This document shows positions 53,155-64,000 of a DNA stretch of 64,000 nucleotides, one piece after another. The stretch is from Escarpia spicata (taxonomy: Eukaryota > Annelida > Polychaeta > Sabellida > Siboglinidae). Both the position numbers and the translations under genes were made by a program. Location of the stretch: NCBI GenBank assembly GCA_963995525.1, contig OZ023205.1, positions 61,964,104-62,028,103 on the forward strand, written 5' to 3'. Positions within the stretch are counted from its first letter, which is position 1. Each line of letters starts with the position of its first letter. The notes under the pieces were generated by a model. It was not told where the DNA came from. It saw nothing but the letters and a program-made list of their open reading frames with translations, and made no database searches.

Positions 53155-53900
53155 GCGGCAAATTTGGCTCGATCAATTCTTGACGACTGGGTCGCGACCC
53201 AACATTCGATCACATTAAGTGGGCTGCAAGAGATATTTTCTCTAATGATAGGTCTCTTGATATTATAACAAGCAAGATAGATACACACAGTTTTTATCGG
53301 TATTGTTTTATTTAACTCTATATTACGAATCAGTTATATAATTAAGAAGAGGGGGGTTCAGGGGGGTCCTGGATCACAATTCACAGGGAAAATATTTGGG
53401 TTTTCACATTTTACACTGACAAATATCATTTCTTGTTTCACGAAGATATATTTTGTGAGCAAAAATCGGCGAAGAGATCGAAATTTGTAATCACCTGTCG
53501 TCAATTTCACGAAGAAAGTGATACTTCAATCACGGTTCACAAGGAAAATATATTTTAAATCACGCTTCACCCTGTTGCACCTGATCACGAATCACAGGGA
53601 TAAAAAAAGAGTTTTCACGTTTCAAGAGGAAATAGTTTTGCTAATCACGGATCACGAAAATACCCCCTGCACCCACTCTAAGAACGATATGTTTACCTAA
53701 ATCAGCGGTTCTTAACCCCTGGGTCGCGACCCAAGATTGGTTCGGGTCGCCAAGCCATTTTGAGTGGGTCACGAAGAGTTTACTGTGACTATATACGAAT
53801 TTTTCCTTGTTGTCCTGCTTTCCCGTGCCAGATCGACGCATACGCGAGAACAATATTATTATTTATAAACACGTTGTACAAAATTGCAACATGTGATGTA
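53155..53900. mobile_element. Possible non-autonomous DNA element remnants
   Basis: TCAGCGGTTCTTAACCCCTG followed by GGTCGCGACCC at 53,702 resembles the CAGxGGTTCTxAACC ends of hAT elements, and CTGGGTCGCGACCCAA recurs at about 53,188. Between them, 53,365-53,660 is rich in ATCACGxxTCAC motifs. No transposase and no matching inverted end were found. Confidence 0.35.
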
Positions 53901-54059
53901 CTATCACACTGCATTTGAAATGCACACTACATTTGGCACAGACCTGCCACATGATACGGATTACCCGTACCCGATACGGATTTTGTTATTTTTTTGTAAT
54001 AATACGTACGGCGTCGTACTCCATTAGTTTTGATACGGATTTCAAAAACATTTAGAAAT

Positions 54060-55335
54060 ATAATAATAATAATAATAATAAACATTTATTTCAGACATCA
54101 AGGTACATCATAGTATACAGTACGTCCATAGTAAAGTAATTGAATATGTGCATAATTATAAAATGAATACCCAATAATGAGTTAAGCACAACTACAAAAT
54201 ATTATATAATGCACATATCCATGTTCCGCGTAATGCAGAAGTGGTATATACATCACTGTTAAGAGTGCACTGTACAATTAAGTTGGTGGAAATAGATAAC
54301 CTGCTCATTAAACTGTAAATGCATTTTATAATACGAGTTTTACAACTGTCAACAACCGCAGTGGCAAACATGGCAAGTTATGCAAGATCCTCTATGCATT
54401 ATTGTAAGATACAATGAAATGCTGAAATGACAACTTTCTATATTTAACCCATAATGAGCACAAATACATATTACTACAATAGCAAGATAATAACTTATTT
54501 TTAACTCGCTTAGAACAAAAATAAAATTGTCTAAGCAAAACATTGCAGTTGCCATGAAGGCTCCCTTGTTTAGCTTTTATATCAGCATCATCTCACAAAG
54601 TACCAGTTATTATATGACCAAAATACTTATAGGACTTGGTCACATTTAACAGAGTTTCCCCCAATAGTATATCTGCTACCTGACCTATCTTCATAGTATA
54701 AAAAAAACATTACTTGAGATGTTTGACTGTTAAACGAAATATCATTATTGCATCCATGTGAATAGCTTGCGTCAATATGCCTTTGTAAGCCCTTGGCTGA
54801 GGAAGCAAGCAACACAATATCATCCGCATACAACAGGTGATTAATGATGATGTTACCACTACAACAACCCACTGGTAGTTTTGAAAATGACACACTATGG
54901 TCATTAATATATACATTAAACAATAATGGGGATAGCATACCACCCTGTCTTACACCATTATTGACAGGAAAGAAGTTAGAGAATACTGAGCCCCATCTTA
55001 CACACAATGACTGATTGCATTGCCACTGCCACATTACTTTTATCATCCAACTGGGAACACCAAGCTTTAGTAGTTTTGAGAATAGCTTGACGTGGTTCAT
55101 CCTGTCAAAGGCCTTGGGTGCATCCAGAAAGGCTACATACAAGAACCATGTGTTATATAGTACCTTATGAGCTCTTTTAGCAAAAATACACACATTTCTG
55201 TACCATGTTTCGGTTTAAAACCAAATTGATTGCAGGTAGTTTGCAACCAAGTCTGCATACGATTGTACAGCACTTTTTTTAATAACCTTCGTGAATACAT
55301 TTGATAAGCATATCGGTCTAGTTATTCGTATCACT
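54060..55335 (-). mobile_element. LINE E, RT and 3' end with (AAT)n tail
   Basis: The minus-strand frame 55,193-54,627 has the RT blocks FLDAPKAFDRMNHVKLFSKL, NGVRQGGMLSPLLFNVYIND and LLYADDIVLLASS (YADD active site). The RT fingers (RPICLSNVFTKV, QFGFKPKHGTE) continue to about 55,335 with one frame change. The 3' side ends in an (AAT)n run at 54,061-54,082, a typical LINE tail. Confidence 0.82.
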
Positions 55336-55559
55336 GATATGTTAAATATCTTTATATAGCTATACTATTTACTTATATGCATACCAAAACCATATTGCAG
55401 TCATATCAGTCGAAAAAACCAACAGCTTTCGGTGCAATAATTAAAGTAATCGTTTATCTTAGTGACTATAACCACATCGAAAGGACGAATAAAATCACCG
55501 AAAATAGTCAGTGATTTAGTTCGTTGTAGCGCGCAATAGCCAATATATGGCGCGCTCGT

Positions 55560-55930
55560 AAATTGTAGTTCTAAAAAATGCGGAAGGTGGCTCAACGGCG
55601 GGAAATTACAGTCAATCGCCACACCCGTAACGTTGTTGATTTGCGCACCATCAACTTCGACGGTCGCTCCATCCAGCACGATGACTCGACAATCGCAGTC
55701 AGTTTGAAGGTGCGTTCTTTCTTCGAGGATGAAGATGTCACTCCAGCCGTCCAGGCGTCATTCATCAACGATGTGCGCACATTTTAATGTGCGGTTGTGC
55801 GCAAGATGGTTGCAAAGTTTCCACTGCAGCCCGTGTGAACCTCACATACGAGCCGATTGTGCGTCTGGCAGCCTGTTTTGCTCCAAGGCAAGGCCAGCGA
55901 AAACGAGACATTTTCACGTGATAAATGTGG
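55560..55930 (+). other. Unassigned GC-richer block with a diverged inverted copy at 62.85 kb
   Basis: The frame 55,578-55,787 (RNVVDLRTINFDGRSIQHDD and onward) and the downstream stretch GGCAAGGCCAGCGAAAACGA (about 55,890) resemble the minus strand at about 62,995-62,845 (RDVVDL..., GGCAAGGCCAGCGAATACGA). The composition looks coding, but no domain is recognised. Confidence 0.3.
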
Positions 55931-56601
55931 TCAATTTTGTTTAACAAAATCTAATTTGTAGACATTTTATTTGAAAGATCTAATATTCTATGATATATAT
56001 TACTAAAAATCAAGTTTTCAAACTTGAATATTTGTATTTTTTTGTGTTAACTTTAATATCAGTACATTAAACGCCCACCGATTTACGTTACACAATGATG
56101 CTTAGTGAATTACCTGCCCTTATTATTTTAAGGATTCACTTCCCAGATTTGATACACATGTATATTGAGCAAGAGGACTTTGTAGTATTGGTAGAATGTT
56201 ATTTATATGTTCATCATAATTTAGTGTTTGTTTATCTGTCCAACTTTCATGCAAGAATTTTGTGCATTCCATAATAGTTGAGGTAATTCCACATATCAGG
56301 TTGTTCCGATGTCAATCACACGAAGAAGAATAATGCAGCTGTGTTTGCACAAACCATTGATATGCCTTATGTAGATGTTCCCAATATATCAGACACCATT
56401 GTATTGACACATTGGAATGTACTGAAATGTGTTGCTCCTTCAAACTTGCGACATGTTTTTGTAACGTAAGTCGGAAGAAACTGGAAAATAATAAAAACGT
56501 CAAAAACAATTTTTTTTTTACGAAATAATCAAAATTACTGTATATTATTTATTCACTGTGAGATAAAATTAAAAGGTGAACAGGTTGCACTGCATGTGCC
56601 A

Positions 56602-57100
56602 TCATCCTAACAAGTTATTTAATAACGTAACCATGAACATTGGTATTACAAACTTGGTTTTCTTTCCTTGTACCCTTTCATGTGAAGCGCGGACAGTTGC
56701 TTTCTTTTGCGAACTGTTGAGTGTTTTCTCCACCTCGTTAAGAAGGACATAATGTTGCACGATAATTTCCTTGATTTCCGTTACTTTCGTCGGAGTAAAG
56801 CCAGCCTTCCTTATGTCCTCATTTGCCTGATTTTTCGGACTCGATTCTTCAGCAGTTTCTCCTTGTCTGTCGCTACTATTTTCACCACCATGTTTGGTGT
56901 TCAATTAGTCTCTGGACTATGAAGTTTTCAGCTTCTTTTCCACCAGCTTGCTTATTTGTTCGAGTTCATCAAGTTTCACCACCTCTTGTTGGTGTAGTTT
57001 CTTGTTTTGCATAGACACAATAGTGCTAGTGCGATTCCTCTTCCTTGAATTTTGAAATGGCAATTTCACAGTAAGCGTTGTATCGGGCAAGATTGTTGTT
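56602..57100 (-). other. Unassigned coding-like segment
   Basis: Minus-strand frames MRQHNNNLARYNAYCEIAIS (about 57,110), LHQQEVVKLDELEQISKLVE (about 56,970) and a 100-codon frame from 56,904 are charged and helical. They are separated by frame changes. This could be a decayed transposon gene or an unrecognised host gene. No domain identified. Confidence 0.25.
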
Positions 57101-57124
57101 GTGCTGTCGCATGGCCCTTAGAAA

Positions 57125-57405
57125 TGTACCGTAAAAATTACGGTAAAATGACTGGCAGCACGGGTGCCAACCGAATACCGTAAATTTAACGGTATATGAT
57201 TTACGGTGTACCGTATTTTTACGGAATAATACTGTATAATATACGGTAGCATATTGATGGTGTATCGTATTTTTTTACGGAATATTACCGTAGAATATAC
57301 GGTAACATATTTACGGCGTACCGTATTTTTACGGAATTGTGCTATAGAATATACGGTAGCATTTTTACGGAATACCGTATTTTTTATGGAATTTTTAGGG
57401 CGCGT
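57125..57405. repeat. Short palindromic tandem repeats (ACCGTAAAAATACGGT type)
   Basis: About four units of 55-60 bp, each with TACCGTATTTTTACGGAAT and a second ATATACGGTAGCAT half-site, so each unit can fold back. A related short block lies at 61,503-61,582. Confidence 0.8.
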
Positions 57406-57599
57406 CTTAAGACACATTATTTTAAACTTGCTTTCAATGTCTAGTTTTATGTGACATCATCATATCAGTTTTATGTGACTTCATCATATCATAATATTTA
57501 TTAGTATAATATTTTATAGTTGTCTACTATTAAACTAGTATATTATCTCAATAATTATTTAATAATAATTAATTGTATTTATACACTAGTAAATTATGC

Positions 57600-58060
57600 A
57601 ATTACATAGAAAGATGTCCTTAAAGAAACGTGTTACACATCTACACATTGAAAGCGGGTTTGAAATGGTGAAGGCGTCCGGTGAAGGCGTCCGGTGAGGT
57701 GATCAGTCGCAGTTCCTCCGGCAGCGCGTTCCACAGGGGTGGTTCGGCTCGAGAGAGAGATCGCTGGTCGTATCGCATCGGGTTGTGTTGTGGCACGGTC
57801 TGGGGCGGGGGGGGGGGGGTGAGGGAGGGGGGCGACCTGCATATCGTGGCGACCGGCGTGGCACGTGGCGAGTGGTCAGTGACGCGGGGTACGGGGGTGT
57901 CTCGTTGTGAGGGACGTTGAGGACAAGGTTCACTGTTTTATACTCTGTGGGCCGCTTCCCCGGTAGCCAGTGAGAAAGTTTGGGTTCTGCAGTGATGCTC
58001 TGATGTCGGTCGCTGCGCTGGATCTTTTGGAGCTAATCACTTAGAAGTACGCGCCACGCG
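57600..58060. other. GC-rich block with a G12 run
   Basis: A short tandem (GGTGAAGGCGTCC, two copies) and a 12-13 G homopolymer at about 57,807-57,821. High CpG content compared with flanking DNA. No gene recognised; it may be a repeat fragment. Confidence 0.4.
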
Positions 58061-58358
58061 ATGTGTGATTGAGTGTATCGAAAACAGATCTAATTATATT
58101 TATTAATATTTTATTGTATATTTATTATTTTTAATTTTTATTAATTATCCACAATGTCATACCGTAATTGTTGTAAGTAATGTGTATTGAATTATTACTC
58201 ACAATTTAGTATCTCTATTAATCATTGCATAAGTATTAGTATTTTAGAAACATTGTTGACACCATTGAACAGAGTTGTACTTTGGAAATGAGTGTATAAA
58301 TAAAGTTATTATTATTATAAAATCTTGAAAATATAAATATACACCAAATACTCTTTAC

Positions 58359-58428
58359 CACACAAAACGAGGCAAGGTGTCTCAGGCAAGGTTGGCAGCT
58401 GTTCCACTTCTGAAGCCGAAGACGTGTC
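58359..58428 (-). CDS. Probable kinase-KEN gene exon 2
   Basis: Acceptor GGTTATAG|GACACG and donor TTGTGTG|GTAAAG (phase 0 to 1). It encodes DTSSASEVEQLPTLPETPCL, an acidic disordered-looking segment. It joins in frame with the ATG exon at 58,805. The link to the MIB exons depends on the doubtful microexon. Confidence 0.5.
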
Positions 58429-58804
58429 CTATAACCAACACATATGTATATTAAATCATTATATTTATGTCAATTATATTTATTTTTATTGTCAACAGAC
58501 CTATGATAAAGCGATTCTGATATCACTGCTCTCACATAAACAATTACAATTCAGGAATTGGCCCAGGCCAATTAATAATATTTAATTGTATTCAGTACAA
58601 GGCTAAACATAAATGTTGCCATGGTAGCACGGTCACATTTTATTGTTTCATCACCAAGGTGTGTAAAACAAGTTGCCCCGCTTTATGTTGATGATTTGAA
58701 TTACACCATCATGGCCCAGTCGAAGCGGGACAACCCACATATTGATTTTGTACGTATATCAAATCAAATATAAATATCATAAATACTCATACACATTTAC
58801 ATAC

Positions 58805-58855
58805 CTTAGCTTCTATAAAGAGTTGGTCGCTCTTTTCATCAAACTCGGTCATCAT
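58805..58855 (-). CDS. Probable first coding exon of the kinase-KEN gene
   Basis: It starts MMTEFDEKSDQLFIEAK and ends GCTAAG|GTATGT (phase 0). An upstream GGATTAG|GTAAGC donor near 58,998 and a CCCTCCAG acceptor near 58,908 could remove a short 5' UTR intron of about 90 bp. The longer alternative frame from MQTLRHLEALLEG runs into a stop. Confidence 0.45.
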
Positions 58856-58999
58856 TGCCAGAATGAGTGTTGCCGTCTTGCACTGACCGCTGTTGACATC
58901 AGCTTGCTGGAGGGCGGAGCTTGAGACTTATTTTCCTTTTGGAAGACACCTTCAAGTAGCGCTTCAAGATGTCGTAACGTTTGCATTGCTTACCTAATC

Positions 59000-61490
59000 C
59001 TTCACCGGGTCTAAATTATAGTAGATTTGCTTAACTACAGCCACCAATATAACACCAGACACAAAAGTCGCGATTTTTTTTCTCCGAAACGCAGCCTTTC
59101 CGAAATAATCTGAATTCAAAGCTGATAAATCCCAGTTCAAAACGAAGCTTAGTAATATCTTCCGCTACATTTGGCGGCAAAATAGTTAATTACTTCTTTT
59201 CAAGCCTGCCGATAACGCTAGACGCGCTCAGGTTGTGACTCGCGGGGATGGAATTATATCATTGATCGTTCTCTGACTAGAGTGGTAAGCTAGGCTGGCC
59301 CACTGCAGCGACAATGCTGGCCATCATCCCACTGTAAGGCAGGAAGAGTTGTACCCACTGCAGAATACATAGCCCACCACTGTTTGACATCTATGACATG
59401 TAATAAATGTCTGGCAGAGGAAATGTTTGACTTGCAGATGTGTCGCTGTGCTCCCTGGATAAGGTGACTAATGGCTAATTAATGGGGTAGGCTGTGTAGC
59501 CACCGGCTTATTCGTTTGGGGAAGGGTTGTGACCTGGAAATAAGATTAATCTGAGGTTAATATCCCAGTTGGATTATCCTAGGCTGTGGACAATCGGGTG
59601 GCTCACGCGGTTTAGAGGTGCCAAGTCTACCCATTTGGCGGTAGAACATGTCCTGTTTCTTCATTCTTGGGACAATCTCACGGCCTACCGCTTTAATACC
59701 AAAATCTGCCGTCAGATCGGTAGTTCACGGTTATAAAGGAATTACTCATTTTTAGTTCAATTATACAGCCTAACCAACATTTCACGAAAATGCTATGCAA
59801 TAAGTAAATATATCCTAACTTTGAAACATTATCTGGTCATGGCCGGAGTGGTTTCCTAGTCTGCATGCACCTCTCATCTCGACTGAGGCTCATTGAATGG
59901 TATATTCAAATACAATTGCGAGTACCACTGAAACCTGATTTATCATTGAAAGGTCCCCTGGTACTGAATGGTATGTGAAATACCATTGAGAGTACCACTG
60001 AGACACACTGATTTATTATTGAATGATACGTTCAAATACCATTGAGAGTGGCGAAAAGGGGAAGGGGATTCCTTTATGTTTCTCATCTGCCTGAAATATT
60101 TCAAACACACTTGAAAGGTGTAATAAGTTGAGATTTAGCAATCTTATTTTTAGCTAATTAATATAGTTATTTTTATGAATATACATACTGATTTTTGTGG
60201 CTAAAAAAGAACATCGACGGGGTGGGGTGGAACGGGTGTACGTAAACCATCCTATATGAAAAGGAGGGAGTTTGTTCCTAGTTTTTCATTTATTAATTAA
60301 TATTATGTTTCATAAGACTATAATATATACGTTGATGACTGCCTGCAAAATTGTTCTTAGTTATTTAAGTAAGCCCCTAACAATGTTAGTGATTTGAAAG
60401 TTAAGTCTGTGCGTCATGTTCAAATGGCAAACAATGCATCCAGTGTCAAACAAGTTTTATTAGCAATTTCACCAAAGCGGTTCTAGTTGAACACAATTCC
60501 GTTTGATGTCCAATTTCCTCACGTTCAACGCAGCAGAATTCATGTTACAAATTACCACACTGGCTAATTCCTGGTAGCAGCAGAGCAACAGACTTATTCC
60601 TTTTAACGTGTTCTGTTTATGTCTGTGCTTGTGGGTCAATTGTCCGAAAAATTGCACTTGAATGAAACTTATTCTATTGAGTTTACAATAGACCACACGT
60701 ATACCAAACATACACCGACGTTTCATCGACAAAAAGGACAAGCTGCAGTACTAACATTTTAGTCAGTGTTGCATATTGTAGACACGCTTACGCAATGGAT
60801 CGATGTTATAAATCACTAAATATAGTACAAATTAATCGATTCAGTGCATTTTTAGACAAGCTAAATAATTTACTACTACAGTCAATGTGATTAATACGAG
60901 CTTCGGTTGCGAGCAAACTGTCGGAATATATAGCTGCATTTAAGAGTGAAAAGTGTTTACAAAGCCATGGTCCATGGCATATGAATATCCCACAGAAATA
61001 CTCATGCCGTGGCTGTTGTGACGTTTACATTTGTGTCCATCTTAAAATCCCATGAGAAATGAAACTTTGTACATTCAGTCATAAGTTCATATATTTGTGT
61101 TGACCACTCACTGAACTTAATACCGATATTCTAAGCTATTTGCAAAACCAAAATCCTCAACACGAAGAGGTTAACGTACAATATTGGAAGAAGAAGCAGT
61201 GGCATTGCTCTTGGTGTCAACTTGTATTTGTACTCTATTCACCTGTTTGGAGATCGCCAATGTTTGCGACAGCGCAAGTGCGAACATGGAACGACGCGGA
61301 AGCTTGCGTTCCAAACGTAAATATAAACACAATAATGTATGCAAAAATTGCTTATTTTTTCATTTTGTTGCTACCAGTTGATGTAACGTAATTATATGCG
61401 GCCTGTGCTATTTAAAGCCACCTTTGACCGCAGTTATCGCAGTCATTCTTGTCCCGGTTTACTCAAATTGCATTTCGCGCTATCACGTGG
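59000..61490. other. Putative promoter-side and intergenic DNA
   Basis: No convincing gene. Three diverged copies of a repeat of about 60 bp with AATACCATTGAGAGTACCAC lie at about 59,890-60,050. Short frames at 60,469-60,741 and 61,140-61,391 show no domain. Confidence 0.4.
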
Positions 61491-61502
61491 CGTACGTGTA
61501 TT

Positions 61503-61582
61503 ACAGCGAATGTACCGTAATTCCATTTTACGGAGATATACCGTAAATTATTACGGTAGATGCCCGTTAATTATACGGTAAT
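61503..61582. repeat. Second ACCGTAA palindromic block
   Basis: TACCGTAATTCCATTTTACG and ATACCGTAAATTATTACGGT, related to the 57.1-57.4 kb repeats. Confidence 0.6.
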
Positions 61583-62107
61583 TGAGTGCACCTCTCGAAC
61601 TTCTGGCTGTGTATAGCAGCACTTGCTAATGCATTGAGCTATCTCCGATATGTTTTGTCGTAGTCGCGTCCCTTTCTTTTTTTTTCCTGCAGTTTTGACA
61701 TTGATATATTGTCTCTTGGCACGTACTATTTCATAACACGATCTGTCTCCTTCCTTCCGTAATGTGGATCTGTTGTATTTTTTCTATCTCTGTAAGCTTT
61801 CTGGCGTTCAGCTGATGTTTTTGCTATGGTTCCTACAAACACAAACTATACAATGCTTCAAAAACTACACACGCTTGTGCCCATAACCCTATGTCATCAA
61901 AGTTTGTCAAAAATTGACATAATATTAATAATAATGTTACTAATCATGTCGTACAATATTACATGGTTCTATCAATCTAAATATAATACAATCCTAAGAG
62001 AAATTAAGCACGATTTATTCACACTGACACTACAACTAAACGTACATATTCACTGCATGACAGTTTGCTGCGCGTTTATACGATTATTTGTCGGCGTAAA
62101 CGAAAAT

Positions 62108-62480
62108 GGTGTAACGTAACTGAGTGTAACGTAAATTGGGCAAATTCACGACTCAAACTCTTTACACTGTTTCAAGGAACGCCGGAACGAATGTATACTG
62201 TGGTATTGGTAGTAACCTCTGTTGAATAACAGTGAAGCATTTCTTTTGGCATGCCTCTACATACTTTCTTCAGTATCGCCGTAACGTAAATCGAATCCTT
62301 AAAGTTACTGCCACAGAGCATTACATTATAGAACCAACAATAAAATCCAATGGTCCAATGACTTTTTACCGGTACTGTATATATACATGTTATTATATTT
62401 CAATAACAGTTTGCAACTACGTGTGGTGTGAATTTAAAGTTGGAGAATAATCAAAGGAAACAGTGTAACGTAAATCGCAT
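62108..62480. repeat. Recurring GTAACGTAAATC motif
   Basis: Full or near copies occur at 62,111, 62,126, 62,281 and 62,465. An inverted copy lies at 56,081 and a variant at 56,461. It may mark the subterminal region of a mobile element. Confidence 0.45.
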
Positions 62481-62742
62481 GATTTCGGCGACAAGCTACT
62501 CAAGAGCACAGACACATAATTTTGTACTGCAGGTGATTTATTTATACCATAAAATAATCTACACTTTGTATGAGATAAAGGAAACACACACGAGGCACTT
62601 TTATAATAACTAGTTTAATAATTTTAACAGTGGTTGTAGTCAGAGTTTTGCCGGCGACATGCGAAAACGCACACTTGTGCTGCGTGCATGCGTTCGTAAT
62701 TCAGCAAATTTTATAGTTAACTAAATAAAACTACACATCGTT

Positions 62743-63003
62743 TTAATCCTTATGATGTCTTCTAGCCACTGGAGTCGGAAATTTGTATGGACTTTTCAAG
62801 GCCCCTATAACAACCACGAAAAAAGCCGGCGACAGCACTTTTTTAAGTGTCTCGTATTCGCTGGCCTTGCCCTCCAGACGTTGATGCTGAATATCTGAAA
62901 AATAAATATGAGTATTTTCAGCTGTTAGCCGATGGCGCCATCGTGCTGGAGCTGGATGGCTAAGCGCGGCAGATCGACCACGTCTCGTCTGAGATTCTCT
63001 CAA
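62743..63003 (-). other. Unassigned minus-strand frame, diverged copy of the 55.6 kb block
   Basis: An ATTTTTCAG acceptor at about 62,897 precedes a frame with LEGKASEYETLKKVLSPAFF that ends at a TAA at 62,743. The matching segment at 55.9 kb reads LQGKASENETFSRD in one frame. No known domain. Confidence 0.3.
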
Positions 63004-63009
63004 TCAGGA

Positions 63010-64000
63010 CACCATTACTGCGTACCTTCCTTGTAAACTGGACATCGACAACAGCTGCCACCAATTGGCTGTGTCAGCTGAGATGCTGAGACTGGCTAAA
63101 TCTGCAACGCATGCTGAGTTACATTGATGAATGTAGTTTGTGGAAGAGGTTGGGTATAATGTGTGAGTAATAAAATTATGTACTTCTTGTTATGGTGTGT
63201 GCGATGTATATGCATATATGAATGATACAGATTGATAATGATTCTCACAGAATTTTAGGTCAAAAAGTACAGATTGCAACCCAAAAAATGTGGCAGCTCT
63301 GTTGGCGTAATGTAATCGTCAAGGATACATCTGGTATGAGTAAGTCATAGTCTGTTTGATGCCGTACCAGAGAATCTTCCCAACTTCGAATGGTTTCCAG
63401 CTGGCACGCAATTAAGACCCGTGCTGAGAATGGGAAATTATCACAACAGAAAAATGTCATGCTCTGTCTTATTACAGTATTCGTTGGTTGAGCCGTGGAG
63501 CAGTTCTAGTGAGATATATGATAGGCCTAATTCTGTGAGATTTCTCCATTGAATTAGCGCACCGGTCAATCAGCTGGAAGATACCGAGTTTCGAGTTACG
63601 TTTTGCGTTCGGACATTTAAACACGTTGAATGCGCTGCTTCGGGAAGACAACAACAGTAGAAGTGTACACACACAGCTGTCGCCTTTAAAAATGCATGCC
63701 AAGAACGCTAAATTTAGTGTCTACGTATTTCAAGTTCACCAGGTAGTTTTGCGTCATAGACGATGCACGCGTAGAAGATGCCAACCCGGTGTTTGTTGGT
63801 GTGCACGACAGCCTGCACACAGCCTTCAGTGGTCGATTTGCCGACTTCACTGCGTCTTTGTAAGTTCGTTTATTGCTCAGCCTGACTTTATTGAAGTTGT
63901 CGCCATCATTTAGAGATGACAAAGCTGATTTGCAGTAGAATCTCTAAGACTGTGAAATAAATCATGACGCTTTGAAATAAAAATGTTTCACAATGAAAGA
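63010..64000. other. Right end of the window
   Basis: No gene recognised. The overlapping frames at 63,472-63,922 have no domain or splice support. Confidence 0.35.

Noticed and set aside
55578..55787. Short plus-strand gene
   Set aside because: Coding-like composition, but no domain, no splice partner and a diverged second copy; kept only as unassigned.
61140..61391. Overlapping frames of 83 and 65 codons
   Set aside because: No splice support or domain; length is within chance for this base composition.

Overview
This is invertebrate metazoan nuclear DNA, probably from a mollusc or another marine lophotrochozoan. That assignment is an inference from AT-rich intergenic DNA, intron-rich genes, CR1/L2- and RTE-like LINEs, tRNA-derived SINEs, a Kolobok transposon and a RNase L/IRE1-like gene. 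There are no prokaryotic features. All gene models were spliced by eye from reading frames, GT/AG sites and intron phase.

The dominant host gene lies on the minus strand and fills most of the window (8,202 to at least 50,132, probably to 58,855). Its exons join in perfect phase into one protein of about 850 residues: MIB/HERC2 - ZZ-like - MIB/HERC2 - Mind-bomb repeat - Ser/Thr kinase - KEN endoribonuclease. It therefore joins the ligand-recognition half of Mind bomb (without ankyrin repeats or RING) to the kinase/RNase half of RNase L/IRE1. I do not know of a described protein with this order, and it is my leading candidate for a new system. A smaller C2H2 zinc-finger gene lies on the plus strand at the left end (2,224-4,095). 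It is degenerate, with lost zinc ligands and frameshifts at its 3' end.

The 23.5 kb intron between the kinase N-lobe exon (41,227-41,377) and the HRD exon (17,506-17,703) is a stack of nested mobile elements. One minus-strand LINE (18.3-24.0 kb) is split by a plus-strand LINE that carries a 2A-like motif (19.6-23.7 kb). A second minus-strand LINE is split by a complete Kolobok element (27,012-38,594) with 14-bp terminal inverted repeats and TTAA target duplications. The Kolobok element carries two convergent intron-containing genes whose stop codons are 7 bp apart: a THAP-domain transposase (+) and a protein matching the cysteine-rich cytoplasmic 'ballast' domain of P2X7 receptors (-). An RTE-like LINE (40.0-41.0 kb) and a probable MITE (39.3-39.8 kb) follow.

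Minisatellites are unusually abundant: 69, 48, 45, 37, 95, 52, 36, 48, 44 and 52 bp units. Several are built from a 3' splice site plus the first bases of the adjacent exon of the host genes (clearest for the 69, 95 and 52 bp units). Most of the long uninterrupted reading frames in the window come from these repeats and are not genes. The right end (59-64 kb) has no gene I can support. It holds short palindromic ACGGTA repeats and a recurring GTAACGTAAATC motif.
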